Positions 43,276-54,714 of a stretch of 64,000 bases of DNA are shown here, in pieces. The position numbers and the translations under genes are program-made. This stretch comes from Cadophora sp. MPI-SDFR-AT-0126 (lineage: Eukaryota; Ascomycota; Leotiomycetes; Helotiales; Ploettnerulaceae), in contig JAGMVK010000008.1 in assembly GCA_020747065.1 (NCBI GenBank), positions 2,170,001 to 2,234,000 on the forward strand. The letters run 5' to 3'. Under the pieces are notes generated by a model. The model saw only the letters and a program-made list of their open reading frames with translations, was not told where the DNA came from and did no database searches. Position 1 is the stretch's first letter; every line of letters begins with the position of its first letter.

Positions 43276-46200
43276 ATGCCCGCGAACCAACGGCAAAAGA
43301 CTGCCCAATCTCCCCCGTCTCCCTCCACAAAGGCAACCGCGAAGTACACCAATAAGGATGGTTCAAAGTTCATAACTGTCCCCAAAGTGTCCAACATTTC
43401 CGATTCCTCTGAGACGTCTCCAGCCATGGCCCAATCTGCAACCAAAACAAACGGCCAAATGCCAACCTCCCCGCCGGCAACGAATGGTTCTGCCCCTGCT
43501 GTGAATAGGAAGAAGCAAAAGCGAAGACAGAAACAAGCTGCAAAGCTCGCTGCGGAACAGCCAACAGCTCCTCAGATAAATGGCGCACGATCTCAGAGCA
43601 TCTTGAAGGGGCAGATGCAGGATTTGGAGGAACGCTTTCGGGACCAGGCGCTGGATGAACCATACGACGATAATGGCCAGTTTGATCCAGCAGAAGGCGA
43701 ACCGTATTACAGCGATGAAGATGGAGATGCGTACTCGGGATCATATGGTCAAAATGGATCCCCCACAAACGGCTACGCAATGCCTTCCTCGAATCCCTCT
43801 GGAAAGAAGTCGAAAAAGAAAAAGAAGTCCAAAGGAACTCAACCGGAGCCCCCAGCGCATGTACATCACGGAACGAATGGTCTATCTCATAATCACGTAT
43901 CGCTTCCCTTGCCTCCGTTAGCTACAAACATGCCACGCGGCCCTGGCATCTCGAAGGAGAAGATATGGAATACATCTTCTCAAGAAGAGCGCGAACGAAT
44001 AAAGGAATTCTGGTTATCTCTCGGAGAAGACGAGCGCAAGTCGCTGGTCAAAGTCGAGAAGGATGCGGTTCTGAAGAAGATGAAGGAACAGCAGAAACAC
44101 TCGTGTAGTTGCACGGTGTGTGGGCGTAAACGCACGGCCATTGAAGAAGAGCTCGAAGTTTTGTATGACGCATATTACGAAGAGCTCGAACAGTACGCCA
44201 ATCATCAAGGAGATGGTGTACCGCCAATGATGCCTCCGCCTCGTCGTTTCGGTGCCATGAGTGGCCTACAGCCTCCCAATCGCCTACCGCCAGCTTTTAA
44301 TGGTCAGCAACCTTCACGGGGTAGGATAGTGGAACAGATTGGTGATGATGACGAAGAGGAAGAAGGAGATGAGGAGTACAGTGAAGACGATGGAGATGAA
44401 GACGACTACAGCGATGAGGAACCAGAAGAACTTCCCCGGAGTCACGCAACAGATTTCTTCAATTTTGGAAATAGTCTGACGGTTCAGGGAGGAATTTTGA
44501 CAGTAGCGGATGACCTATTGAAAAATGACGGGAAGAAGTTTATAGAGATGATGGAGCAGCTTGCAGAACGTAGGATGGCACGAGAGGAAGACGCTCGGGA
44601 AGCATTTTCCAACCCTTCTTATGGTCATCCACCAAATGGCGCCATGCACCCTCATAATCATGCACATAATCATCTACCTCCACCAGAAGAAGATGAGTAC
44701 GATGACGAAGATGAGGAAGAGGATGAATATGACAGCCAGGATGAGGACTATGATGAAGAGGAGATGGTATGTGAGGGATGTCCGGATTGTGGTCATTCTA
44801 ACATCAAGCAGGATACCATGACTGAAGAGCAGCGAATGGAGGAAGGACGCCGGATGTTCCAGATATTCGCAGCTCGGATGTTTGAGCAAAGAGTACTGAC
44901 AGCCTACAAAGACAAGGTTGCAAAAGAGCGACAACAAAAGCTTCTCGAGGAATTGGAGGAAGAGAGTAGGGCTGATCAGCAAAAGAAGGCTAAGAAAGCC
45001 AAGGACGCTCAGAAGAAAAAGGAGAAGATGGCCCAAAAGAAGCAAGCCCTTGCTGAAGAGAAAGCTAGACGGGATGCCGAAAAGGCTGCCGAAGAAGCCG
45101 CCCTTCGTGAAGCTGAGGAGAAGAAAGCTGAGGAGCAACGCTTAAGAGCTGAAGAGAAACGAAAGAAAAAAGAAGCTCTCAAAAAGGCTGAAGAAGAAGA
45201 ACGCACACGTAAAGAACTTGAAAAGCAGCGGCGACTACAAGAACAGCGGGGACGACAAGCTGAACTTGACCGCAAGCAACGTGAAGCTAAGGAAAAGGAA
45301 CGTAGGGAAAAGGAAGAACAGAGAGTGAGAGAAAAGGAAGCTAGAGAAGCCAAGGAACGTGAGCTCAAGGAACGAAAAGAGAAGCTCGAAAATGAGAAGC
45401 GAGAGAAGGAAGCCAAGGCAAAGTCCGAACGAGAAGCAAAAGAGAAGCAAAAGCGCGAGGAATTGGTCGCTCAGCAAGCTGCTGCTGCTCAAGCGGCTCT
45501 GGCTGCAACTCAAGCAAAGCGACCGCCTGTCCCCATCCCCGTGAACTTGCAACCTCATGCCGTCGCTTCGCCCCACATTCCAGTTGCCACACCTGCGATT
45601 CCCAAGGCCCCAACCCCTATCAAGCTTCGAACAACCTCGTCCCAGCAAGACTCTAATTCCTCGGTACCTCAAACACCACAGACCGGCAGTGCGAGTCAAA
45701 ACGTTTCCCCAGTCCCATCAACGCCTCTGCAAGGTAGCCCTGGCCCAATCGGACCCCCTGGAAAGAACCAAGTTCAGAATCCGTATTTACACCATCCTCA
45801 AGCAACTTCGCCAATGCACGCTGCTTTAAAGAGCCCTCCCGGAATGCAACAGCCAAATCCATTTGGAGGTATGCCACCAATGGGTATGGCCTTTCCACCG
45901 GGCATGCCAATGATGGCCCCAGGATTTGGCGCTGGACGAATGCAGCATGATCCGATGTTCCCTCACCAACCTCAATTCAGACCTATGGCTGGGCCAAATG
46001 GAATGCCTCTCCATCCTGGACTCGGTATGCATATCCCCCAGGGTAGAGGCTTTCCTTTGCCTCATGGGCCGCCCGGATTTCCACCGCAGATGCCCAATGG
46101 TCTGGGAGGTATCGGACAAGCTTTCGGTCCACCGAAAGACGGGCCCCCGTCGCAATCTCACTCGAGACAACAGTCTGGGACCTATGAGGCACCAGGGACG

Positions 46201-46968
46201 CAAGCTCAGCCCATTGCTCGACCTGCGCCTATTGGCCGACCCGGCAGTGTTGTTCATGACCAGCGTCATGGTGATAATGGCAACAGTGATATGGATGACC
46301 TGAGTAATCATCTTGGAAGCAGTGCTCTGCTAGATGATTCTGACGAGCCGATCAGCTCTGGTGCTGGACCAAGACGATCAAGTGCAGCACCTGGCGGTAT
46401 CAATCGTCAACCTTTCGTCACCCCCTTCGGTATTGATCCCGCTGCGTATGGGGGTCCAATGAATGGCTACAATGGTTGGGGGGTGCCAAACCCTTTCGGT
46501 CCGTCGTCATTACCTGGGTCAAATTATATGGGAGGACTTGGAGGTGGCTGGGGCACCGCAAACAGCTCCTTTGGGGCTGTCGGTGGAGCTCAGCCAATGC
46601 GCCCATCGCAGCCTCGCTCAGTCGCTGTTCGCTTGATGATCTGCCGTGCGTGTAAGAGCCTGGAAGGCACTACCGCTGACAACTTCTTTGACATCAACCT
46701 CATCAAGGAGAAAGTTGACCTACTCAATCCGCCGGGTGAACAGCCAGTTTCTGAGAAGGAATTGCTTGACATCTGCGAGACCGAAGGCAACGCGGTCAAT
46801 GGCGGTGGCTCTTTCGATATCCGGCAAGATGGGAACACTCAGTCTATCAGATATGAGAACGACGTACTACCTCATCGACCGGTAGGTGCCCCTGGCGAGA
46901 TTGGGAGTCCGATCGTCGGTCATAGCAGCATATCTCGCTTCCCTGGCCCACCACCTGGTCTATTTTGA
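43276..46968 (+). CDS. nst1: Stress response protein Nst1
   Basis: A single exon of 1230 aa from ATG 43276 (MPANQRQKTAQ), with the conserved fungal opening NKDGSKFITVPKVS a little later. Order of parts: a basic KKQKRRQKQAAK stretch, an acidic DDD/EEE-rich region, a cysteine-containing segment HSCSCTVCGRKRTAIEEELE, the FFNFGNSLTVQGGILTVADD block with KKFIEMMEQLAERR, a second acidic run, and CEGCPDCGH. A long Lys/Glu/Arg-rich coiled coil at about 520-740 follows, then a Pro/Gly/Met-rich disordered region and a C terminus around VAVRLMICRACKSLEG. Nst1 is a cytoplasmic protein that negatively affects salt tolerance in yeast. The two CxxC clusters could bind zinc, which is inference. Confidence 0.93.
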   Translation: MPANQRQKTAQSPPSPSTKATAKYTNKDGSKFITVPKVSNISDSSETSPAMAQSATKTNGQMPTSPPATNGSAPAVNRKKQKRRQKQAAKLAAEQPTAPQINGARSQSILKGQMQDLEERFRDQALDEPYDDNGQFDPAEGEPYYSDEDGDAYSGSYGQNGSPTNGYAMPSSNPSGKKSKKKKKSKGTQPEPPAHVHHGTNGLSHNHVSLPLPPLATNMPRGPGISKEKIWNTSSQEERERIKEFWLSLGEDERKSLVKVEKDAVLKKMKEQQKHSCSCTVCGRKRTAIEEELEVLYDAYYEELEQYANHQGDGVPPMMPPPRRFGAMSGLQPPNRLPPAFNGQQPSRGRIVEQIGDDDEEEEGDEEYSEDDGDEDDYSDEEPEELPRSHATDFFNFGNSLTVQGGILTVADDLLKNDGKKFIEMMEQLAERRMAREEDAREAFSNPSYGHPPNGAMHPHNHAHNHLPPPEEDEYDDEDEEEDEYDSQDEDYDEEEMVCEGCPDCGHSNIKQDTMTEEQRMEEGRRMFQIFAARMFEQRVLTAYKDKVAKERQQKLLEELEEESRADQQKKAKKAKDAQKKKEKMAQKKQALAEEKARRDAEKAAEEAALREAEEKKAEEQRLRAEEKRKKKEALKKAEEEERTRKELEKQRRLQEQRGRQAELDRKQREAKEKERREKEEQRVREKEAREAKERELKERKEKLENEKREKEAKAKSEREAKEKQKREELVAQQAAAAQAALAATQAKRPPVPIPVNLQPHAVASPHIPVATPAIPKAPTPIKLRTTSSQQDSNSSVPQTPQTGSASQNVSPVPSTPLQGSPGPIGPPGKNQVQNPYLHHPQATSPMHAALKSPPGMQQPNPFGGMPPMGMAFPPGMPMMAPGFGAGRMQHDPMFPHQPQFRPMAGPNGMPLHPGLGMHIPQGRGFPLPHGPPGFPPQMPNGLGGIGQAFGPPKDGPPSQSHSRQQSGTYEAPGTQAQPIARPAPIGRPGSVVHDQRHGDNGNSDMDDLSNHLGSSALLDDSDEPISSGAGPRRSSAAPGGINRQPFVTPFGIDPAAYGGPMNGYNGWGVPNPFGPSSLPGSNYMGGLGGGWGTANSSFGAVGGAQPMRPSQPRSVAVRLMICRACKSLEGTTADNFFDINLIKEKVDLLNPPGEQPVSEKELLDICETEGNAVNGGGSFDIRQDGNTQSIRYENDVLPHRPVGAPGEIGSPIVGHSSISRFPGPPPGLF

Positions 46969-48384
46969 TCATCGTCAAACGAAAATCACTACCATATCAT
47001 TGACTTTGCCTATCTAATTCCTCGAGATCCATCCGGCACCGAGATTCTTCTTTGTATCATTGCATCATCTGCAGGGCCGACGTGCGGCCCCTCCGATATG
47101 ATTGGCTGGCAGGCGTCTTGTCACGGCGTCCTTTTTCTTCGTCGTTCATACCATATCATACCAACCATACCTATCTACCTACCTAACTCGATCGATCTGC
47201 TGCTTTAGACACTTTGTGTGCGATGGGGTGGATGCACTGAATATGGCTGCTGGGGTTATGGGCTTGCAGGCCGATACCGTGCGTGCCGTACAGATAGGAG
47301 GAATGAAAGTACTGTATTAGTGTGAGACTTACTCACTCATCTACTTTTGGAGCCAAGTGATATATCACTGAGCTCAATTCTATGATTGTCCGCGTCGATT
47401 TATCCCTGTTGAAAATGGTGTTGCGTATTTTCAGTATCTTCCCATAGGTGAGGTCCACATCACGAAATCCACAGACCTAAATGTGGCAGGGTATTGGAAG
47501 TGCAGCATGCCTTTGACGTCCAGAGCTATTTGATTAGCTAGTCCTTGCGCGCTTCCAGTGACCAACCTCTCGATTACTGTTTGCCTGGGGTATGAAAATT
47601 AACAAGATAATCCCAACTAGCCTGATATACTCTCTGATAGACTTAGGCTCTCTTGATTCCATTTGATATCGATAGAAATTCTGTCGCGTGGACAGATGTT
47701 ATGGTTCGAACCCTGGAAAGTCATTTCTAGAGCAACCCTTGTTTCCTGTATCTTGTGAAAGGGCATTTAATACTACTAACAGAATAATTAATAACATGAC
47801 CATGACTATAGTATTTTCTTACTACAAACTGAACCATTATAGAGAAATAGCTAAAGAATAATAGTAGACTAATTGTTTCTTTACATATATATATGGTAGA
47901 GAATTGAGAGCCACTACACCATGAAGTCATTCCTGCACATAGGTTTCCGGCTACGCAGGGATAGACGTTAGCATAACATATTCCACATCATTCACCAATA
48001 TAACTTTTGTGAATAGCTAAATGGAATTTGGAATGGAAGAATTCTTCATTTGGGTGCCTCTTATATCTGTCGATTGCGAGTCAGGTGCTGCGGTAAGCGA
48101 AGGGGGTGTTTACTATCTTTTGAGTTTTGGAGGGAGGAAAATGATTCGATCATCTCACAGATAATTGGACGGCTGATTATCATAGGTTCACGAAAATAAG
48201 CATCAACAGTCAAGAGACAGAACATCTCTTTTTTAAACCTAAACGCCTGCTAAATGACTAGACCAACTTCATCGATTGGATCTGCTCTCCGACATCAAAT
48301 CACATATGTATCCTGGGTACCTCTCCTCAATCTTCACCGCTTGAATCGAAACTAGCAAGCAAATCAAGATACTCTGCTTGCAGT
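46969..48384. other. Convergent spacer, nothing supported
   Basis: 1.4 kb between nst1 and the laccase stop. Only short frames. A GGTTCGAACC sequence near 47703 resembles a tRNA B-box but no cloverleaf forms around it. Confidence 0.5.
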
Positions 48385-50277
48385 TTAAATTCCAGAGTCA
48401 TCTTGCTCGATAGAATACTCCTCAACATAAGTGGCCCAAGCAGTGCAAGTGCTGTTCAAAGAATCGCCATCGATCAAAGCCGGGATCTCATCCTGGCGCT
48501 CAAGAAGCTGGAGAGCGAAACCCTCGGAGGCGTGCCATGCGATGTGGCAGTGCATGAGCCAAGCCTGCAGGTATCATCAGTAAACTCCTCACACACACGA
48601 AATCAAGCAGAGAAATCGCGGATAGACTTACGCCAGGGTTATCAGTATAGTACGCAAGAACCAAATAGCCCGAAGCTGGTAACATCGCGACATCACGTCT
48701 CGGCCCACTCGTAGTCTGCAGCGTCACAGTCGAAGAATCATACGTGCCCGTCCCCGCCGCCAGGACCCAGAAGTCATGACCATGCAAATGTATAGGATGA
48801 GCCTGCGCGAACGTCGTCTCGATGATGAAATACACCCATTCATCCGCCGTATCCAAGACCACGACATTCTGCTCATCAGACCAGGTATCGTTGCCTTCAT
48901 TCACGGCTTTGAGAGTCGGGTAATCCCATTCCGAGACGAAGGAGACGCCGCCCATGGTCCACTTGATGGTTGTGCCGAGGGAGATAGCGGCGGTGAAGTC
49001 GTCGGTTACGCTGGATGTGGACGAGGCGTCGAGGGCGAGGTAGGGGACTAGTGTTGTGATGTCTTCGTCGTCGCAGGAGTCGGTGAGGGTGTAGGAGGTG
49101 GTGGATGGGTCGGAGGTGGATGATGAGTCGTAGCGTACTATGCCGAGCATGTTGTCTACGTTGTCGGTGTTGGAGCAGGATTCTTGGGGGATGGCACGCC
49201 TGTGAGAACGTGCGTCAGTAACTGCTTTTGGAAGTGGCTTTTGTAAGACCCTCAAAAATCAGGGGAATGTCAACTCACATCCAGAAATCACCGGTGTCGA
49301 ACTCAGCAGTCACAATTACATCGTACCGTTGTCCCATGCCAATGGAAACAGCCGTCGTATTGTACGGCACAATGGGCACGAAATCCGTCTGGATAACCTC
49401 CATCGTATGGTTGTCAATAGTGAAACGGAAGTGAGTGTCAGCAGCACCGTTCACCAGCCGAATCCTGTAGCGAGTTCCCGCAACAAACGTAGTCTCGAAT
49501 CGAGATCCAACAGTCCCAGTATCAGCATCATACGTGTTAGTTCCGTTGATCAAGCAGTTGTCGAGGGTTGGAGGACCGTTGGTAGCAGCGGAAAGGGCGA
49601 GCACTTCAGCAGTCTCGTGGGACCAGTCGTTGAGGAATAGGTTGCCAAGATCCTCGTCGTAGTTGGCTGTTGCTGGGCCGTTGATGATGATTCCTCCGAA
49701 TATTCCGTCCCAGGCTTGGACGGCGAAGTGAGAGTGGTACCATGAGGAGCCGTATTGAGTTGCACGCCAGGTATAGGTCATGGTGTCACCAGGAGCGAGC
49801 GGGCATTGAGTGATGGCAGGGACACCGTCGTTTTGGTTTGTCATGTTTTGGCGGATGCCGTGGAAGTGAAGGGAGGTGCCGTTGTTGGTCAGGGCGTTTG
49901 TGAGATGGACAACTAGAAAATGTTAGCATTGACTTGATGGAGCGGATGTTGAAGTACTTACCGACGGTATCGCCCCAATCAGCGATGATCGTAGGGCCTG
50001 GAACAGTCCCGTTGACACACAGAACAACTCTCTCCACTCCATCAGGAGCAGCAGTGATGTTCTGAACCTCAAAATAATACTCTCTTGTGACTCCAGTGTC
50101 AGGCACCTCATCGTAATAATTGGTAGACAGATCGTAGTCGCCCCAGCACGAACGATCGGAAGCGCTGTTGTCGCAGGCACGCTTGGCGAGTGGGTTGTTA
50201 CGAACACTGTCGACGAAAGGAGCAGCAAGGACGCCACTGAAGGAGAGGGATGCCAGGAAGGCGGTGGATAAATGCAT
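48385..50277 (-). CDS. Secreted laccase (multicopper oxidase)
   Basis: Four exons (50277-49962, 49912-49279, 49199-48632, 48564-48385) with introns of 49, 79 and 67 bp give 565 aa. A signal peptide (MHLSTAFLASLSFSGVLA) is followed by a propeptide ending in the KR site of NNPLAKR. Copper ligands are all present: HFHG (L1), WYHSHF (L2), HPIHLHGHDF (L3) and HCHIAWHASEGF (L4). The residue at the axial position of the type 1 copper is Phe (about 522), often linked with higher redox potential. The chain ends DDSGI, the ascomycete plug that fills the trinuclear channel. Laccases oxidise phenols with O2 outside the cell, in pigment formation, lignin or defence-compound turnover. TATATA at 50417-50422 lies about 140 bp upstream. 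Confidence 0.95.
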
Positions 50278-52326
50278 GATGAAAGAAATGAGAGGGGAAA
50301 GGAGATACAAATGAGAAGTACAAATGAAAGTACAAAGGGAAGTACCAAGGAAAGGAACTGAGGAAGAGGATGAGGGCGAGGGTGAGGAAGGAAAGAGGGT
50401 AGGATTTCTCATCCCATATATACATCTCCAAATCCTGAGGACTTTGATGTCTTGCCCTTATTCTAGATAGTTCCACTGCTCGACGATGGGAGAGGAGGCA
50501 CGGAGAGGCTGTGTTCACAATGGTTTGAGATGTCGCATGACAGTGTACGTACCACGACTCAAGATCTCCCACTTGATGTTCTATACTCTGCTCCACAAAC
50601 ACCTCTATGAGCGTTTTGTCCGTTAAGCTTCTTCGTCTAAGCCGCTACAGCCATCCCCAAGCTCGACCTTATTCGTAATAAACTTCTTGACCCTATTTTT
50701 GTATGATCGCTCTCAAGGATTGTAGAACTCATCTCCATAGAACGAACGACTCTCTTACTCTCCAATTCGGATGGGGACTTCCGTACAAAATTCTATCTTT
50801 GAAAATGTGAAACTTGATGGTCACAGCGCCGGAGGGGAAGTCTGGATTCGAATGACAATACGCATGCCAAATTATAAGTAGTACTAAAGCATCGTACTTG
50901 ATATTCGGTACTTGTCGTACTCGCAACGAATTCATACTGGCTGATGAGTTCGGGACCGAGGCGTCGTGTCGTTGGCACGGGCCAGCTAAGCGAGGTTGAT
51001 GGGGTGGTTAGGCCGTATTATCTGTGTTGGGACGAAGCTTAAAGCAAACAAGCACTTACTCTTTTCGTATGGTCTAAGTGACTGCTCCAAATTCGGACTA
51101 TTCGGTGTCTAGCCCTATGCGCGAAGCCACATCTCGTGGCTGTTAGTGGATGTGAATTTGTTAACCAATAGGCCGCCAAGTCCATCAATGTCGATATACT
51201 CGGCGTAACTCTACACACTATTTTTATCTAGGAGATCTACACATGAGTATTTTGCGAAGTCTGAGACTGTCCCATAAACTTCCAATGAAAGCAAAGTAGA
51301 ACTCCTACAGGCGCAGTTCATGCGATCCTTTAGTGCAGAATGGCGATTGTTTTCTCGGCCGGACCGCTTTCGTGGATATCGTGGACGCGTTGGGCACACG
51401 TTGATTCGCACACAAGTATTTTCTGAAGTCATGTGGTGTTAGTTTAAAACTCTTAGCATGTCCGTATCAAGTCCACAGTCCAGTAAGTATGGATAGGTAT
51501 CATACCCAATGAAGCTGAAAGTGCGAATCCTGTCTACGTCATCGCCTTTCGTCACCTCATAGTGCGTGATCATGTTTGCATGATAGAAGTCAGACTATTA
51601 TTCTAACACAAATGTAGTACCATACAGTTGCTGAGATCAATGGTGTCAATAGAAGTTGATTTCATCATAATTTACACTGAGGTTGTTGTTGTTGTTGCGA
51701 AAACTAGCAAGGGTTGGATATCTCGGGACCGAGTATGGATCCCGATCGCCATCTTCATACAGCGACCCCAGCATACTCCTTGTTCTGACCTCTTTCCTCA
51801 TTTCCCTCAATCTAAACAAGGCTGATGAAAGCAGCAGGTACAAGGGTTGGTTGGGCGCGGCGTTCAGCAGAACGGCATCATTGTAGTGGTGGATCTCTCA
51901 GCCACAACATAAGTACGACTCTTATTCTTTGTTTCAAAACTTCAAGGCCACTCTCCAATTATGCCGTTTATTTCTCCGATACAGGTCCTCTCTCCAGTGG
52001 ATTCGTACTTGCTCGTGGCTATGCAGCTTTTGCTCTGTTTACCCGAAGCTAGGTAGGGTTCAAGCTTTGCGTACTTTCCATCGACATGACGAACTCCCAT
52101 GGCATGATACGTAAGCTTTGACAGAGACTATTCTTATTCTTATCCACAGACATCTAGGAGAACAAAAGGTGCAAGTTCTCCCTTTCTGGTTCTCCTTTCC
52201 TCCTCACCCGCCTCCATTCACTCATCCTCAACCCTCTTCTTTTCCTTAGTATTTTCCTTGGTCTTTTCCTTGCTGTCTTCTACGCAGATCGCCCCACAAC
52301 TCCTGTCATACTCAACAACTTTCATC
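50278..52326. promoter_or_regulatory. 2-kb divergent promoter region of laccase and a secreted protein
   Basis: Both flanking genes encode secreted proteins and start outward from this region. A TATA box for the laccase is at 50417-50422. Small frames on both strands (50729-50978, 51211-51432, 51628-52114) lack features. A GTT microsatellite lies near 51680. Confidence 0.45.
50417..50422 (-). promoter_or_regulatory. TATA box of the laccase gene
   Basis: TATATA in ATGTATATATGGGATG on the minus strand, about 140 bp before the laccase ATG. It is the best core-promoter candidate near this start. Confidence 0.45.
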
Positions 52327-52920
52327 ATGTACTTCTCTCGCTTCATCTCTCTTCTTCCCGCCATCGCCGGACTTGCCTCAGCTATTCCCCACTCCAAGCG
52401 CGCCGATACCGAGGATATCACCATCTATGCGTACGGCACCAACATCTCCGGGCTTGCTATATACGCTGGCAGTACCGATGGTAGCCTCAATACTTCTCCC
52501 CCTCCATTCTTTATCTAACACAAGTCAGGACTTGCATACATCGCCTCGGCCCCTTCAGCAGATCTGACAGCAATCACCTGGGACGTAAGTAGCACTGATT
52601 CTACATGGAACGTCACCGAGTCAAATACCACAATATCTGTCGGATCCTTCTACATTGTGGACACGGACTCTGCCTTCACTGCCGCCGGCTTCCTCAGCAG
52701 CAACTCCACCACCCCGGCCAATGCTGTGACTACCGGATTCAAAATCTTCGGTGGCCAGGTTGCGCTTATTTCCAATGGATCCCTCTTGTCCCAGTTCTGG
52801 GCTACTACAACCGACACTGAAGGAGTCTACTCACTTATGTGGAATTCTGATGGAACAAGCCAAGACAACAGTGTTCCTGTTGCCCTCAAGACGATGGCTC
52901 CATCGACCACGACCACGTAG
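52327..52920 (+). CDS. Small secreted protein of unknown function
   Basis: Exon 1 is 52327-52480, a 48-bp intron (GTAGCC to GTCAG) follows, and exon 2 is 52529-52920, giving 181 aa. Splicing joins YAGSTDG to LAYIASAPS in frame. A GTAAGT inside exon 2 at about 52585 reads through in frame and need not be used. Residues 1-19 are a signal peptide (MYFSRFISLLPAIAGLASA), followed by PHSKR, a possible kexin site. The mature part is beta-rich with Ser/Thr and N-glycosylation sites (WNVTES, SNTTIS) and no cysteine. It ends in a Thr run without a GPI signal. I do not recognise a named family. It is an extracellular protein of fungal type, divergent from the laccase. Confidence 0.78.
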
Positions 52921-53431
52921 GGATTGAGGGGCACGGAAAGTTGGTAGCCTTTGAGTGGGATTGCAGATACTAGATGTTTGGCAGAGAAGTGCGGTTGTCA
53001 GTTGCGAGTTTGATTTTCCTTGAATCTTTTCATTTTCTAAAACTGTGGTCTCTTCTGAAGATCCCACCAAACAGCCATACATATAGTGTGTGACACCATA
53101 CATATAGTGTGTGACATGAAATATCACGCCTTTGGTCATGGACTTTTGCCTTGCTAATATCAAACTATTTGATGTATCCCACTTGCTAATCTTCCCGTTC
53201 TTCTAAAGTCCCTAGATGTCGAAATTGAATTTTCTATGATGCTCACGGATGGGGCTCGATTTCGGTACGAGGAATGGAACTCTGTCCTTGAGAAAATGCG
53301 ATTCATAGTTTGTAACAGAAGTCTCTCCTGCAACTGGACTATTATATCCTTCGGTTGGTTTTCATGGTGTCTGAAATTACCATTGTTCAAGCTCATGACT
53401 ACCGTCTTTCATGACTTCTTAGATCTCCCCG
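52921..53431. other. Convergent spacer with a 21-bp perfect tandem repeat
   Basis: No gene supported. The tandem repeat at 53075-53116 is the only structure seen. Confidence 0.55.
53075..53116. repeat. Perfect 21-bp tandem duplication
   Basis: Copies at 53075-53095 and 53096-53116 are identical, beginning CCATACATATAG and ending GTGTGACA. They lie in the 3' flank of the small secreted protein gene. Full identity implies a recent event. Confidence 0.9.
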
Positions 53432-54025
53432 TTAAGTATTCAAAACACTCCCGCTAGCCCCAGCCACTTTATCCCCGTCATCATCCGCAATAGCAAAATC
53501 GCGCATTTCAACGCCATCCATATCTCCGCACTCAACCTCCCCCATTCCAGTATCCTTTCCATCGCCATCAAGTACCCCTCGTTGCCGTCCGTGTCCTGGC
53601 GAGCACAATTCCCATCCAACAGCAACCACACTCGCAGCCCCCAATCCGAACATCAATCCCAGGCCCGCACCAGCTATCAAGCCTCCAACCGAGCTACCTG
53701 TGAGACTGAATCCGCTGAAAATGCCGAAATTGAGGGCCATGTATTCGGTGAGAGGTCTCGGATGGAGTTGTGCTCTCCATGAGTCTTTGAAGCGTGAAGA
53801 CTTGCTTGATTGTGAGTTTTTTCCAGAGGGTTCTGAGCCTAGAATTATCGGCTTGAGCTTGGGTGTAGATTTGAAGATACTGCGAAAGCCTGCAGGAAGA
53901 AATTGTCGTTTCGCTGAGGATTTTGGGAGGTCTGAGGAGTCAGGTGATGAGGATGAGGGTTGAGGCAATGACGAAGCGCTGAGCTCCCCATTAATTCCCG
54001 AGCTCTTATATGTTGAGAGCTCCAT
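53432..54025 (-). CDS. Unknown small membrane protein
   Basis: A single exon of 197 aa from ATG 54025. Residues 1-90 are Ser/Pro/Lys-rich and probably disordered. At about 97-140 a Gly/Ala/Leu-rich stretch (FGIFSGFSLTGSSVGGLIAG followed by AGLGLMFGLGAASVVAVGW) is long enough for one or two membrane spans with small-residue packing. The tail is acidic and Gly/Asp-rich (DFAIADDDGD). No domain is recognised and there is no cleavable signal peptide. The ORF is uninterrupted, and its composition (hydrophobic core between disordered ends) argues for a real gene, though it could be a chance frame. Confidence 0.5.
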   Translation of the reverse strand: MELSTYKSSGINGELSASSLPQPSSSSPDSSDLPKSSAKRQFLPAGFRSIFKSTPKLKPIILGSEPSGKNSQSSKSSRFKDSWRAQLHPRPLTEYMALNFGIFSGFSLTGSSVGGLIAGAGLGLMFGLGAASVVAVGWELCSPGHGRQRGVLDGDGKDTGMGEVECGDMDGVEMRDFAIADDDGDKVAGASGSVLNT

Positions 54026-54714
54026 AATTGATAAGTGTACCTTAGTTGTGTATGAGGCTTCCAGATGCGATCATGTATAAGCCAGCAACATAATAATTTG
54101 AGAGATCGCAATTCCCTCTCTTTAGCAGCCACTCTCTTATCGTGAACGTTCTGTGATTAGCACGGGCGATGAGGTAGCCACATCTGGAAGCGTCTATGTG
54201 GTGTATGGAATCAAAGTTCGATTGGTGGTGTGATTCAGAGTGTCCTTGTTGTTTGGGCGTCGCCAAGGATCATGATGTCCAGTCACAACGAAGGTATTTG
54301 ACATGGATGTGGCGGGGTTGTCAGACACAGCCTTATCTGGCCGCTCAGTGCAGGCATGTCAATATTGGTACTTGTGATAAATGCAGGATTCGTAAAGCAT
54401 CGAGAACAAGTTCTAGGGTAAGAGCCCGACATTCCTCTTTTGTTTACTTTTATCTCGCTTGTCAAGTTCAGGAGAAAGTGCGGAATATCCGAAACACAGC
54501 TAGTGACTCTGCTTCCCTTCTCAAATCTATGTTTCCTTGGACATATGGGAGCAATAGTCTTGAACTGTTAGATTCCGGTTTTACAGCAGGCTCAATTGCC
54601 ATATCCGATTTCGTCCGCTTGGTACCTTTAATCAGAACTCCTCTTTACATTGTGGAAACAATACCCCTCTTTCAGTATATTGATCTTTATCTTTCAGCTG
54701 AAAAAGTGCCATGG
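54026..54714. other. Spacer, nothing supported
   Basis: A 188-codon plus-strand frame (54196-54762) overlaps the 3' end of the next minus-strand gene. It contains a chance-looking CDKCRIRK and has no domain. I do not call it. Confidence 0.5.

Noticed and set aside
45009..45699. Long minus-strand Ser/Phe/Leu-rich frames
   Set aside because: Antisense shadow of the Lys/Glu coiled coil of nst1.
47640..47720. GGTTCGAACC resembling a tRNA B-box
   Set aside because: The flanking T-stem does not pair and no A-box with correct spacing was found.
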